Shown here piece after piece: positions 45,290 to 54,981 of a stretch of 56,714 bases of DNA. Under the pieces are notes generated by a model, which saw only the letters and a list, made by a program, of their open reading frames with translations, was not told the origin of the DNA and did not search any database. Origin of the DNA: Promethearchaeota archaeon (lineage in GTDB: Archaea > Asgardarchaeota > Lokiarchaeia > Sigynarchaeales > SOKP01). Location: positions 1 through 56,714 of the forward strand of contig JAEOTV010000153.1 of the NCBI GenBank assembly GCA_016839635.1, given 5' to 3'. The translations under genes were made by a program, and so were the position numbers. Numbering within the stretch: position 1 is the stretch's first letter; each line of letters opens with the position of its first letter.

Positions 45290-45646
45290 TTGGTATCGGA
45301 ACTGTTTAAAGATATAAATTCTAAAGAGGGTTTTGAATATCTTTCAAATTTATTAGTCGATTCTCTCGGTGAATATAAAAAGAAATTTCAATTTGAAAAA
45401 ATTACAGAGACAAAAGAATTTTCTTTGAGTAAAATTAGCAATAATGAATTTCAAAACCCTCAATATGTTGCAACTAATCCAGAAGATGATTATCTCGCTA
45501 TTTTAAATGATATCCATACAATTTTATCAAATAGCTCAGAATTTTCAAACTTTCAAAGACTTGATTTCTGTAATAATCAAAGGTATTTTATGAAATTGTA
45601 TTTAAAAGAGCTCTTATTAAAGCTTAATAAGATTCAATTTTCTTGA
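45290..45646 (+). CDS. Hypothetical soluble protein, start uncertain
   Basis: 118 residues from TTG 45290. It is polar and helical (LFKDINSKEGFEYLSNLLVD, then DDYLAILNDIHTILSNSSEF) with a basic helix at the end (YLKELLLKLNKIQF). The open frame extends about 44 codons upstream with similar composition, so the true N-terminus may lie near 45154 with a frameshift or unusual start. The family is not recognised. Confidence 0.45.
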   Translation: MVSELFKDINSKEGFEYLSNLLVDSLGEYKKKFQFEKITETKEFSLSKISNNEFQNPQYVATNPEDDYLAILNDIHTILSNSSEFSNFQRLDFCNNQRYFMKLYLKELLLKLNKIQFS

Positions 45647-45708
45647 GAAATCGGGTACAAAATTAGTAAATAAAAGGAAAAAAAAAATAAAAATTGAATT
45701 ATTTTGTT

Positions 45709-46419
45709 TTAAGTCTTTAAACCTAAATACATCCATAAAGCAAAAGTTGCCATTACGACTCTCACAAATCCAATAGCTATCCCTGGCGTCAAAATTGAAT
45801 CTAGGGCACCGCAGACTACAAAAATAGTAAATCCCAATCCTAAATAGAAAAATTTCTTTCTAAGCGCACCTGTTGACTGTTTTGCTTTGAGAAAGAAACC
45901 AATCCCTAGAAAAACTAATACAGCAAGGAGCATAACTACTACCATTAAAAATGTTGGATGAGTTCGAACAAAACTCGCATCTATTAAATCTTCACCTGGA
46001 ATTCCTAAAGTCCACGTAAATGAATCCCCAATATGAAACCAAAGAAAATATTCAAAGACTACTCCTACTACTAGAAAAACTCCTACCAAAATCCATTTTC
46101 TTTTTGGAACAATAAGTTCTCCACCGAGCCACATCGAAAAGATTAAAGCGGGACCAACCCATAAATAGCTAAGGATCGAATAGAACCAAATTGGAGTTAT
46201 ATTTGTTTGCCAAATTAAGACCATTAATAAATCAATTGTAGGCCCTAACCATAACATCCCAACTAAAATCATTACCACTCCTGCAGCAGTCAGTAATTTT
46301 GCTTTCAGTTTGATTGATTTATATAATGACAATAATCCAAAGATAACAGAGGAAACTACAATAAGAGCTGCGGTTAATCCATCTATCCAACCTAAAAAAG
46401 AGACCATTTCATATAACAC
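45709..46419 (-). CDS. Seven-TM-like membrane protein, unknown
   Basis: 236 residues with about seven hydrophobic segments separated by short loops; only LYKSIKLKAK and LKAKQSTGALRKK are notably basic and would face the cytosol. The start may be the first Met or the fifth (MVSFLGWIDG). No retinal-binding Lys or other receptor signature was seen. The family is not recognised. Confidence 0.6.
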   Translation of the reverse strand: MLYEMVSFLGWIDGLTAALIVVSSVIFGLLSLYKSIKLKAKLLTAAGVVMILVGMLWLGPTIDLLMVLIWQTNITPIWFYSILSYLWVGPALIFSMWLGGELIVPKRKWILVGVFLVVGVVFEYFLWFHIGDSFTWTLGIPGEDLIDASFVRTHPTFLMVVVMLLAVLVFLGIGFFLKAKQSTGALRKKFFYLGLGFTIFVVCGALDSILTPGIAIGFVRVVMATFALWMYLGLKT

Positions 46420-46570
46420 CTAATTTATTGAAAAAATATTCAAATTATAAAATTATATATAAGTTTATTTTGGTTTTATTTATAATTATATTTTTTGTGA
46501 TAATAAAAGAATGTAATATTTGTTGAATAATTGTTATAAGAGAATTCTCTTCCCTAAAATCCCTTGTATT

Positions 46571-47257
46571 TCATGAGATTTTCTTATAAAAAAAGCTAGA
46601 TATTTCTTGTGTAGTATTCTTATGATTTAGTCTGCATTCCTCCTTCAATACTGACTTGAATCCTTCAAGTTGATATTTATGAGATATAATAATTGCTCCA
46701 TTTCTTGCTGTTTTGAATACATGCTTCAAATATTTATGCATAGAAGGTAATGAGTAGATGTATATGAAATCATAGCTTTTTAGATTGTGTAAATAAAAGT
46801 CTCCTAATTTAATCCCTATTTTTTTTAATAAGCTCTTATTACATTTATCTTCTTTTTCCAATGATTTTATTTGGCTTTTTGCTTCAGTGATCAATTTCTG
46901 ATTAATTTCAATTCCAAATGATTTGATATTATAATTTAGAGCAGCAAAAATCACAACAGTTCCAATACCTGCTCCTAAATCAATTAATTTTTGTTTTAAG
47001 TTCCGTTTCAAGCCAAATTTAAATTCAAGAGTTTGAAATATCTCCTTAATAAATTTCTCATCTGTCTCTAAAAATGGTAAATCTAACTGTGAATGAAATT
47101 TCTCAAAATTAGTTTGTTTCTTTTTCAATAGACTTCCATTAATTTTTGCTTTAATTATTAGTAGATTTAAGATATAATAATTGACTGTTTTTAATAAATT
47201 CCATCCGAAATTGACAAAAAAGACTATCTTATTTATTCCGAGTTTTCCTAATATCAA
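46571..47257 (-). CDS. Class I SAM methyltransferase with hydrophobic N-terminus
   Basis: 228 residues. SAM motif I is LIDLGAGIGTVVIFAALN, followed by SFGIEINQKLITEAK and the DFYLHNL and YDFIYIYSLPSMHKYL region. Its closest resemblance is to small protein-lysine methyltransferases of the DOT1/ATPSCKMT type, but the assignment is loose. The first 45 residues include a hydrophobic stretch that could anchor the protein in the membrane. It is divergent from the epimerase gene. Confidence 0.75.
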   Translation of the reverse strand: MILGKLGINKIVFFVNFGWNLLKTVNYYILNLLIIKAKINGSLLKKKQTNFEKFHSQLDLPFLETDEKFIKEIFQTLEFKFGLKRNLKQKLIDLGAGIGTVVIFAALNYNIKSFGIEINQKLITEAKSQIKSLEKEDKCNKSLLKKIGIKLGDFYLHNLKSYDFIYIYSLPSMHKYLKHVFKTARNGAIIISHKYQLEGFKSVLKEECRLNHKNTTQEISSFFYKKIS

Positions 47258-47353
47258 AAGGTGTAAAGTCTGATTCCCCCTAAGATCTAACTTTAATACG
47301 ATGTAACCTTTTAATATTTTAAAAATTCTATTTATTCTATTAACATTCTAGTC

Positions 47354-48349
47354 ATGGCAAATATATTTATAACTGGGGGTACGGGTTTTATTGGAGTTCC
47401 TTTGGTAAAAAAGCTACAAAGTCAAGGACATACATTAAAGTTGCTAATAAGAGAGAATAGTGATATAACACCTTTCAGGGAACTAAATAATATTGAATTT
47501 ATCACGGGTGATATTCGAGATTATGAAACCCTTAAAATGGCTACAGTAGAAGTGGATTTAATTTACCATCTTGCAGCTTATACTAAAATGTGGGCCAAAA
47601 ACCAGAAAATTATTGAAGATACTAATATAAAAGGAACTGAAAATATTGCTACAATTGCATTAGAAAAGAAAATTAGATTCATATATATCAGTTCATTTAT
47701 TGCTTTAGGCTCAACTCCAGTTGATCCTGTTGATGAAACATATGAGAGTGAAGAGGGATTATATCTTGAATATGCAAAAACAAAATTCCAGGCCAAAAAA
47801 TTAATTAAAGAATATCTTAATAAAGGTCTTAATACAACCATTTTCTATCCAGGAATAGTTTATGGTCCAGGAGACTTTAATATTTTTGGTCAAACAATCC
47901 TTGATATCACAGCGAAGAAATTTTTAGGATGCCCTGGAAAAGGAGACAATATAGGAAATTTTGTATATGTGAATGATGTTGTTGATGGAATTGTAAGTAT
48001 TATTGATAGAAACGACTTAAAAGGCGAGGAATTCATACTTGGGGGAGAAAATATAAAATTTAAAGATTGGCTAGCTTTAATTGCTGAAATTGCAGGAAAT
48101 AAAAAAAACCCGCGCCATTTTCCTATGAGCTTAGCAAATATATATGCCTCATTATGTGAATTAAAAACAAAATTGACCAAAAAAATGCCATACATCAACA
48201 AACCTACTGTTAAAATGATAAATCATAATTGGTCATATTCCTCAAAGAAAGCAATTGAAAAACTTGGTTATAAAATTACCCCTTTAAGAGAAGGATTAGA
48301 ACCAACCATAAAATGGTACAAGCAATATATTGAAAAAGGAAAAAATTAA
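47354..48349 (+). CDS. Extended-SDR NAD-dependent epimerase/dehydratase-like protein
   Basis: 331 residues. NAD-binding TGGTGFIG (residues 7-14), DLIYHLAAYTKMW and the catalytic YAKTK (Tyr-X3-Lys) are present, with ISSFIALGS giving the Ser. Sequence type is near the HpnA/dihydroflavonol-reductase-like or 3-beta-HSD-like group. It heads a same-strand run with an SCP2-like gene (18 bp later), an aldehyde dehydrogenase, a small protein and an amidase. The substrate is unknown; a lipid or sugar alcohol is possible. Confidence 0.85.
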   Translation: MANIFITGGTGFIGVPLVKKLQSQGHTLKLLIRENSDITPFRELNNIEFITGDIRDYETLKMATVEVDLIYHLAAYTKMWAKNQKIIEDTNIKGTENIATIALEKKIRFIYISSFIALGSTPVDPVDETYESEEGLYLEYAKTKFQAKKLIKEYLNKGLNTTIFYPGIVYGPGDFNIFGQTILDITAKKFLGCPGKGDNIGNFVYVNDVVDGIVSIIDRNDLKGEEFILGGENIKFKDWLALIAEIAGNKKNPRHFPMSLANIYASLCELKTKLTKKMPYINKPTVKMINHNWSYSSKKAIEKLGYKITPLREGLEPTIKWYKQYIEKGKN

Positions 48350-48367
48350 GGAGTGAAATGCTAAAAT

Positions 48368-48838
48368 ATGTTAGAAGAAAGTATGACAAGTAAAAATGTA
48401 GATAAAGAAGCTTACAAGACAGAAATCGCAAAAAAATATACTACATTTCTGGTACAATATCCTGAAATTTTTTCTGATCTAAATAGTGGGTCAGATTTTG
48501 ATTTTGCTCTATATGACTCAATTGAAGCTTATGATAAAAGAGCTCCTATTGATATATTTCATGTCTATCGAAATGGAAATGGTATTGAAATTAAACCTGG
48601 GAGTGCGGTTGATTCAGATCTGGAATTAGCACTCTCAGTTGAGGCGGTAGAAAAATTAATCCAAACTGAAACGAAGGTAGAATATGCTCAACTTTTAGGT
48701 TATTTTTATAATGATCCAGATGAGGATAAAGGATGGATTGATTTTATGTTGCATAAAAGAACTCAAACCTTAATTAATATGGGTTATGGTAAATTTGCTC
48801 AAACTGCTGGCATCCTTAAAGATGACGACGAGATTTAA
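48368..48838 (+). CDS. SCP2-like (sterol-carrier-fold) protein, tentative
   Basis: 156 residues. The C-terminal half (NGIEIKPGSAVDSDLELALS, EKLIQTETKVEYAQLLG, TLINMGYGKFAQTAGI) has the beta-beta-helix order of SCP2 lipid-binding domains (a D-x-E/T-L strand followed by a LI/LL-helix). There are no catalytic motifs. It lies between an epimerase and an aldehyde dehydrogenase on the same strand, suggesting it binds the hydrophobic substrate of these enzymes. The gene at 50393 looks distantly similar. Confidence 0.45.
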   Translation: MLEESMTSKNVDKEAYKTEIAKKYTTFLVQYPEIFSDLNSGSDFDFALYDSIEAYDKRAPIDIFHVYRNGNGIEIKPGSAVDSDLELALSVEAVEKLIQTETKVEYAQLLGYFYNDPDEDKGWIDFMLHKRTQTLINMGYGKFAQTAGILKDDDEI

Positions 48839-48889
48839 GGTTTGAAATTTTATTTTATATTTATAATTGAACTAAAATGATTAAGAATT

Positions 48890-50383
48890 ATGTCAAAATC
48901 GCATGAATTAGAAATTAAAAATAAATATACTGGTGAACTTATAGCAACTGTTCCTGCGGACACACCGGAAACAGTTCGGGCCAAAATAAGGAAAATACAT
49001 AAAAATCAGCATCTCCTGAAAGAGATGGATTTTTTTGAGCGCTCTCAACTTCTTTCTAAATATGCTACTAAATTACGATTTAAGAAATCTAAATTGAAGG
49101 ATTTGGTTGTTGCAGAAGGAGGATTACCAATTAAGTATTCCGAATGGGAATTAAATATAGTAATGAATGGTTTCAAATTTTGCGATTGGTATTATCAATT
49201 CTTAGAAGAAAAACCATTAACAAGCATAGAAGGAGAACAACTCGTTAAAATTAGATATATCCCGCATGGTTTAGCAGCATGTATATCTCCTCGTAATACT
49301 CCTTTAAGTCTTCCTCTTTACCAATTAGGTGCTAATTACTTAGTAGGAAACGGGGCTATAGTTAAACCCTCTACAGCTTGCCCATTAACTATGATAGAAG
49401 CGTATTCTATGATGGAAGAAATGGATTTACCGGCTCTTGACGCTTTAGATCTAGTTATCGCTCCTGGAGAATGGGCAGTGGATGAATTCATTAAATCACC
49501 CTTAATTAAAACTTTGATGACAATTACAGCATCTCATACCGCAAAGGATATATTAGCACGATACGGTAGATTTTTGAAAAAAACCGTCGATAGGTCTATG
49601 GGTGTTCCTATGTATACTCAACCGTTTAAAAACTTTTTTTTCGAATGCGCTGGTAATGATGCAGGTATAGTAATGGATGATGTAAATTTAGAAAATGTGG
49701 CAAAATGGAATGTCATAGCCAGCTTTACAAATTCCGGACAACAATGCTTCTCGATGAAAAGAATTATTGTCCATAAAGATATATATGATGATTATGTAGA
49801 ATATCTTATAAAAGAAATTCAAAACTTAAAGTACGGAGATCCAACTGATCCTAATGTAGATATTGGTCCTCTGGGAAGTAGGAGAATCCTAATGATGATG
49901 GAAGTAATGGTAGAAGATGCAAAAAAATATGATGCTAAAATATTTACAGGAGGCGAGAAAATCGATACAGGCGAGGATTACGGGTTGTTCTATACTCCAA
50001 CTCTTGTTGAGATTAAACCAGAATTGTGTGAGGATATATCAAAAGCTCCATTTTTATGGAGAGAAGAGGCTTTTGGACCCGTTCGTTCTATTACTAAGGC
50101 TAATGACATGAGAGATGCAATTAGACTAGCAAATGCGAGTAACTATGGTATGAGAGCGGTTATTTACACAACAAATTTGAAAAATATTGAGATTTTTAAG
50201 AATGAATTAGAAGCTGCGAACATTTACATAAATGCCAGACCCATGCTCGTTGATATTACTGTTTCTCTAGGAGGAATTAAAGATTCTGCTTATCCCGCAG
50301 GCTGTAAATATTACCCTCAGGAATTAGTTTATGGAAAATACATTTATGATGGAACTCCAATAAATCTAGAGAAAATAAAATAG
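48890..50383 (+). CDS. Aldehyde dehydrogenase family protein
   Basis: 497 residues, full length for the ALDH superfamily. The catalytic Cys286 lies in FTNSGQQCFSMKRI and the general-base Glu in FFFECAGNDAGIV. NAD-site IKPSTACPLTMIEAY and the C-terminal EEAFGPVRSI are present. The usual ELGGK is altered to ECAGN, so substrate and detail may differ from classical members. It is a cytosolic NAD(P)-dependent oxidation of an aldehyde. It is followed by a small gene after 9 bp. Confidence 0.9.
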   Translation: MSKSHELEIKNKYTGELIATVPADTPETVRAKIRKIHKNQHLLKEMDFFERSQLLSKYATKLRFKKSKLKDLVVAEGGLPIKYSEWELNIVMNGFKFCDWYYQFLEEKPLTSIEGEQLVKIRYIPHGLAACISPRNTPLSLPLYQLGANYLVGNGAIVKPSTACPLTMIEAYSMMEEMDLPALDALDLVIAPGEWAVDEFIKSPLIKTLMTITASHTAKDILARYGRFLKKTVDRSMGVPMYTQPFKNFFFECAGNDAGIVMDDVNLENVAKWNVIASFTNSGQQCFSMKRIIVHKDIYDDYVEYLIKEIQNLKYGDPTDPNVDIGPLGSRRILMMMEVMVEDAKKYDAKIFTGGEKIDTGEDYGLFYTPTLVEIKPELCEDISKAPFLWREEAFGPVRSITKANDMRDAIRLANASNYGMRAVIYTTNLKNIEIFKNELEAANIYINARPMLVDITVSLGGIKDSAYPAGCKYYPQELVYGKYIYDGTPINLEKIK

Positions 50384-50392
50384 TTCTAATAA

Positions 50393-50803
50393 ATGATGGA
50401 CTCTGAAGAATTATTCAAAAAATTGAAAACATATTTTCCAAATAATTTAGATTTGATGAGACATCTTAATATACACGCTTGTTGGGAATATTTTATTGCT
50501 GATAAATCTACTAATGAAGAAGATTTCAAACTACACTATTTTTTGTATAAACAGCAAGAGAAAAAATTGGAAATGACAAGAGAAAATCCACAAATTAAAC
50601 CAGATTTAATCTTATATTTCACTGAAAAAGCAATTTTGAATTTGATTAAAGGAAATCCGAGTGCTGAAGAATATTATTTACGGTATAGAGAAATAATGAA
50701 TAATCCTAAGCCGGGAATAGAATTGGATAATAAAGTAAATAAGCCTCGATTGAAACTATGGCAAATGGGATATAAAAAGTGGCAATCTGATTTTAAATTT
50801 TAG
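50393..50803 (+). CDS. Small protein coupled to aldehyde dehydrogenase, SCP2-like pattern possible
   Basis: 136 residues, soluble. The second half (PDLILYFTEKAILNLIKGN, EEYYLRYREIM, LKLWQMGYKKWQSDFKF) resembles the SCP2-like gene at 48368 in order of elements, so both may bind the same kind of ligand. It starts 9 bp after the aldehyde dehydrogenase stop and is probably co-transcribed. No catalytic residues are evident. Confidence 0.45.
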   Translation: MMDSEELFKKLKTYFPNNLDLMRHLNIHACWEYFIADKSTNEEDFKLHYFLYKQQEKKLEMTRENPQIKPDLILYFTEKAILNLIKGNPSAEEYYLRYREIMNNPKPGIELDNKVNKPRLKLWQMGYKKWQSDFKF

Positions 50804-50872
50804 CAACTTAGTAAAAAGTAATTTTTATATTAGTTAATATCACAATTTACTCTATTATAATTAATTAAAAAA

Positions 50873-52300
50873 TTGATGAAATTGAATAAAGAAGATATCT
50901 GTTTTATGTCTGCATGGGAAATGAGAGAGAAGATAAAAAGTCAAGATCTCACTTCTCAAGAGATTACTGAAGCAATCATAGAAAGGATTGATAAATTGAA
51001 TCCTATAATTAACGCATATTGCACTCCCACCTTCGATATTGCAAGAGATATGGCAAAAAATGCAGATGAAATGATCAGAAAAGATGAAAAGCTAGGATTA
51101 TTACATGGTATTCCAATATCAATTAAGGATTTGTTTTCGACTAAAGGTATTAGAACGACGTTTGGAAGTTTGATCTATGAACATAATGTTCCTGAGCAAG
51201 ATGACATCGTTGTAAAACGATTAAAGAAAGCAGGAATTGTTCTTCTTGGAAAAACTAATACACCAGAGTTTGGATATGCTGGGGTAACCCATAATTTTGT
51301 ATTTGGTGAATCTCGAAATCCTTGGAATACAGAAAGGATACCAGGAGGATCAACTGGAGGTGGAGCTGCAGCTGTAGCTTCTGGTTTAGGACCTTTGGCT
51401 TTAGGAAATGATGGCGGCGGGTCAATAAGGATTCCTGCTAGCTGCTGTGGTGTTTTTGGACTTAAACCAAGTATAGGGAGAGTACCAGTATATCCTAGAA
51501 TAGAACTTCACGCTGAATCTTATGTTCATGTAGGACCTATAGTTAGATTTGTAAAAGACGCTGCTTTAATGTTAGATGCTATAAAAGGACCTCATCATGG
51601 GGACAGATACAGCCTACCCGATGAAAAAATTAGCTATCTTGAAAATATTTCAAAAAAACCAGAGAAATTAAAAATTGGATATTCCTTGGATTTAGGATAT
51701 GCTAAAGTGATTGATTCTGATATTGAGAAAAATGTTATTAACTCAGCTGAAAAATTTGAAGAATTGGGTTGGACTGTTGAAAAAGTGAACTTTAAAATGA
51801 GAAAACCAGAATCATCTTTTTATATTTTCTATACTGCTGATTATGCTTTTGATCTAAAATCAAAATTAAAGGATTGGAGAGAAAAAATTGATCCTGAATT
51901 AATTAAAATGGTGGACGCCGGATTTGGATATTCTGGTTTTGATATAATGAGAGCTATGAGTCAACGTACTAAACTTTATGAAATTTTTTATAAATTTTTC
52001 AAAAATTATGATATTTTAATAACCCCTACAACAGCTATTCCACCTTTTGAATTAGGAATCATGTATCCACCAAAAATCAATGGAAAAAATGTATCACCCA
52101 CAGCATGGATGCCATTTACGTTCCCATTCAACTTTACAGGTCATCCCGCCGCATCTATTCCTTGTGGTTGGTCCAGTGAAGGTTTACCAACAGGAATGCA
52201 AATTGTTGGGAACAGATTCAATGAATTACTTGTGTTACAAGTATCACAAGCATTTGAAGAAATAGCACCTTGGCAAGAAAAAAGACCGAAATTTAATTAA
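50873..52300 (+). CDS. Amidase-signature family hydrolase
   Basis: 475 residues. The Ser-cisSer-Lys triad is visible: Lys in ISIKDLFSTKGIRTTFGS, cis-Ser in PGGSTGGGAAAVASG and nucleophile Ser in GNDGGGSIRIPASCCGVFG. It hydrolyses amide bonds and the substrate is unknown. It is not GatA: the signature lacks GatA-type DTGGSIRQPA and no gatB/gatC is adjacent. A 69-bp gap separates it from the preceding same-strand gene. Confidence 0.9.
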   Translation: MMKLNKEDICFMSAWEMREKIKSQDLTSQEITEAIIERIDKLNPIINAYCTPTFDIARDMAKNADEMIRKDEKLGLLHGIPISIKDLFSTKGIRTTFGSLIYEHNVPEQDDIVVKRLKKAGIVLLGKTNTPEFGYAGVTHNFVFGESRNPWNTERIPGGSTGGGAAAVASGLGPLALGNDGGGSIRIPASCCGVFGLKPSIGRVPVYPRIELHAESYVHVGPIVRFVKDAALMLDAIKGPHHGDRYSLPDEKISYLENISKKPEKLKIGYSLDLGYAKVIDSDIEKNVINSAEKFEELGWTVEKVNFKMRKPESSFYIFYTADYAFDLKSKLKDWREKIDPELIKMVDAGFGYSGFDIMRAMSQRTKLYEIFYKFFKNYDILITPTTAIPPFELGIMYPPKINGKNVSPTAWMPFTFPFNFTGHPAASIPCGWSSEGLPTGMQIVGNRFNELLVLQVSQAFEEIAPWQEKRPKFN

Positions 52301-52333
52301 GTCCCAAATTTACCAATTTTTTTTTAAAAATTA

Positions 52334-53419
52334 TTATGATTTCATATTAGTAGTAGTAATATAAGAGGAATCTCCGATTGTAATACTCTTTTTAATTAAA
52401 TCTTCTAAAATTGTAAAATCTCCAACAATACTCTCAGAAGAAATTATCTTTTTCAAATTAGCTCCATCACCAATAACCGATTCAGATAGGATACATTTTT
52501 CTAAAACTACGTTATCTCCAATAGATACATTTGGACCAATAACTGAATCAGTTATTTTAACATCTTTTCCAATAAAAACAGGAGGAACAATCTTTGAATC
52601 AACTATATGACCCGACTGATATAATTTCTCATATGTAGGATCCTGTATTTTTACTTCTGCTAGTAATAGACGATTACCAGCGATTAGACTCTCAGGACGT
52701 CCGAAATCCAAAATCTCTTTTTTCATCTCATTGATTTTAAATTTAAAACCCTCATCAATAAGCTTTTGAATGACTTGTGTAATAGTATGTTCCTGCCCAT
52801 TTTCTAATGGAATTTGATTTTGTTCTTCCAATAATTCAAATAAGCGTGATGTCATACTCATTCCAAATAGATAAGCTCCAGATACAGCAAAATCTGATTT
52901 AGGATTTTTTGGTTTCTCAACAATATTTTTAACAATTCCAGCTCTGTCCAATTCGATTACACCATAAAACTGAGGATTCTCTACTTGCTTAACATTTATA
53001 ATTCCGTCACAAATATCCTGATGAAAATTTAATAAAATTTGTGAATAATCCTCTATTGGAAGTCTATCACTTAAAAATACAAAACAATCATCATTTTGAG
53101 AAAGATCTTTAGCTAATAAAATCGCATCTCCAAGTCCACTAAAAAATGGTGTATCTGCTTCATATCCTAGTGGATCTTGTTTTATAAAATGGAGATTAAA
53201 ATAATCTGAATGTTTTAATCTAAGATACTCTGTTATTTGTCTTTTTTTATAACCTACAATAAAACAAATATTAGTACCTTTAGGGAAAGAATTTTTCAAC
53301 TTTATAAGAATATGATCGATTACCCTTTTCCCAGCGATCTTCAAGAAAGCCTTTGGCTTAGAATAAGTAAAAGGTTGTAATCTTTTGCCAACACCAGCAA
53401 TAGGACAAATAAGCCACAT
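52334..53419 (-). CDS. Sugar nucleotidyltransferase with C-terminal left-handed beta-helix
   Basis: 361 residues. The nucleotidyltransferase core (residues 1-235) shows ICPIAGVGKRLQPFTYSKPKAF, VFLSDRLPIEDY and the VEKPKNPKS region. The C-terminal quarter carries hexapeptide repeats (DSVIGPNVSIGDNVVLE, ESIVGDFTI) of a left-handed beta-helix, as in GlmU and RmlA-like proteins. It makes an NDP-sugar and perhaps also acetylates. It is convergent with the amidase and stands at the third nucleotidyltransferase locus of the window. Confidence 0.85.
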   Translation of the reverse strand: MWLICPIAGVGKRLQPFTYSKPKAFLKIAGKRVIDHILIKLKNSFPKGTNICFIVGYKKRQITEYLRLKHSDYFNLHFIKQDPLGYEADTPFFSGLGDAILLAKDLSQNDDCFVFLSDRLPIEDYSQILLNFHQDICDGIINVKQVENPQFYGVIELDRAGIVKNIVEKPKNPKSDFAVSGAYLFGMSMTSRLFELLEEQNQIPLENGQEHTITQVIQKLIDEGFKFKINEMKKEILDFGRPESLIAGNRLLLAEVKIQDPTYEKLYQSGHIVDSKIVPPVFIGKDVKITDSVIGPNVSIGDNVVLEKCILSESVIGDGANLKKIISSESIVGDFTILEDLIKKSITIGDSSYITTTNMKS

Positions 53420-53506
53420 TTAATATAGAAAAATAGTATCTAATTTTTAATATAAAAATTATAAAACTTGATAAAATAAAAAGTATTTTGAAATTTCCCT
53501 ATAATT

Positions 53507-54052
53507 TCATAATATCTTAATTAATTTATCTAATATATCATAATATTCTGCTTCTTTTTGTTTTTCTTTAAGGTTGCTTTTTAATTTTCTAATATAATAA
53601 TTATCTGAATTTGTTCTTTGTGCCCCGTGTACCAATTTATTTATAGCAACTCTTATTTTCTCATCTAGGAATTTAGGTGGAATTTCTTTATACTTGTTAA
53701 TTAAAATCTTTTTCTCGCTATAATTCGTTGATTTTTTCTCTTGTTCTGATAATGAAATCACTATTGAATTTAAGTTTTTTATCCACATTTCAATTTTTTC
53801 AAAATCACCTTTTAGATAAGTTCTTTGGTTCAACCAGGCATTGAATTCTATTATTTGTTGCAAAAATTTATCTCTTTCAGAATTTTCATTTGTTTTTTCC
53901 CCCTCTTTTTTAACAATATCTCGAATCTTCTTCTTTTTTAACTCTTGAACTTCCTCTTTTGAAAGTTGCTTAAAGGCTTTTTCTTTTTTAATTCTTTGCT
54001 CTTTCGAATCCTTTTCATTAAGCCATTTATCGATCGACATCTTATTTCTCAA
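53507..54052 (-). CDS. Charged coiled-coil protein, unknown
   Basis: 181 residues, extremely Lys/Glu-rich and helical. The N-terminus, MSIDKWLNEKD from the second Met (position 5), is a probable start behind an AT-rich leader. A long charged helix follows (EEVQELKKKKIRDIVKKEGE), then a helical domain (FLQQIIEFNAWLNQRT) and a C-terminal charged end. It has no enzyme motif or membrane segment. It is divergent from the HAD gene at 54179. Confidence 0.5.
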   Translation of the reverse strand: MRNKMSIDKWLNEKDSKEQRIKKEKAFKQLSKEEVQELKKKKIRDIVKKEGEKTNENSERDKFLQQIIEFNAWLNQRTYLKGDFEKIEMWIKNLNSIVISLSEQEKKSTNYSEKKILINKYKEIPPKFLDEKIRVAINKLVHGAQRTNSDNYYIRKLKSNLKEKQKEAEYYDILDKLIKIL

Positions 54053-54178
54053 TTATATTAAATACCTATATTAATAATTTGTTTACTATTAAGTATTTAA
54101 CAGAAATGATTATGGTTTTCTTACATTCAATTTTGGATAAATTAAAATTAAGAATGAATTTTTATAATTATTAACAAT

Positions 54179-54949
54179 ATGAGCATTAAAGGAATTATTT
54201 TTGATTTTGGTTTTACCTTATTCTACTTCAACAATCCTTCTGTTGAAAGATATTATGAATGTTTTAAAAAAGGTTTGTTAAAATCAATTGATATTTTAAA
54301 AGAGAAACTGATCTGGAGTGAGGACTTGTCGAGTGAGATGTTTATTCAGAAATTTGCGACAAGAAGACAACATTATTTTAGAAAAAGCATAAAAACCAAA
54401 ACAGAATTTCCAACGTCCTTGATTTTTCAAAATGTTTTAGAAAAACTAAAAGAAGAAAACATTGTTACTGATATTGAAAATATAGATGAGAAGATATATA
54501 CTAAATTAGCTGAAATTTATCATTCATGCGAGGAAGATGAGTGGGAACCTTTTGACAAAACGAGAGAAACATTAGAAAAATTAGTAGAAAAAAAAGTTAA
54601 AATAGCATTAATTTCTAATCATCCACATCACCAAACTATTGAAAATGTATTAAAAAAACATGGTTTAGCAAGATATTTTGATTATATTCTTACGTCTGCA
54701 AAATATGGAAAAAGAAAACCAGATCCTAACATATTTCTCTACACTATCGAAAAGATGGGATTAAAAGATCATTCAAATTCTGTGATTATGTGTGGAGACG
54801 AATACGCCGATATAATTGGAGCACAAAGAGCTAATTTACAATTCATTTTACTTAAAAGAAAATATAAGTTTCCTTTTGAAAAAGAAATTAATATATCAAA
54901 TCTAAGAAAAATCAATAATATTTCAGAAATCTTGGATATTGTTGAGTAA
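54179..54949 (+). CDS. HAD-superfamily hydrolase, REG-2-like motif
   Basis: 256 residues. Motif I is IIFDFGFTLFYF, with Gly at the position of the usual second Asp, as in REG-2/dehalogenase-like HADs. The cap is helical, motif II is ALISNHPHH, the Lys is in KYGKRKPDPNIFLY and motif IV is MCGDEYADIIGA. Substrate unknown. It lies immediately before tRNA-Arg on the opposite strand. Confidence 0.85.
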   Translation: MSIKGIIFDFGFTLFYFNNPSVERYYECFKKGLLKSIDILKEKLIWSEDLSSEMFIQKFATRRQHYFRKSIKTKTEFPTSLIFQNVLEKLKEENIVTDIENIDEKIYTKLAEIYHSCEEDEWEPFDKTRETLEKLVEKKVKIALISNHPHHQTIENVLKKHGLARYFDYILTSAKYGKRKPDPNIFLYTIEKMGLKDHSNSVIMCGDEYADIIGAQRANLQFILLKRKYKFPFEKEINISNLRKINNISEILDIVE

Positions 54950-54981
54950 ATCAAATAATAATTAAGAAATTTATATAGTAG

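Noticed and set aside
50873..52300. GatA subunit of Glu/Asp-tRNA amidotransferase
   Set aside because: The signature is that of a general amidase and no gatB, gatC, gatD or gatE is adjacent.
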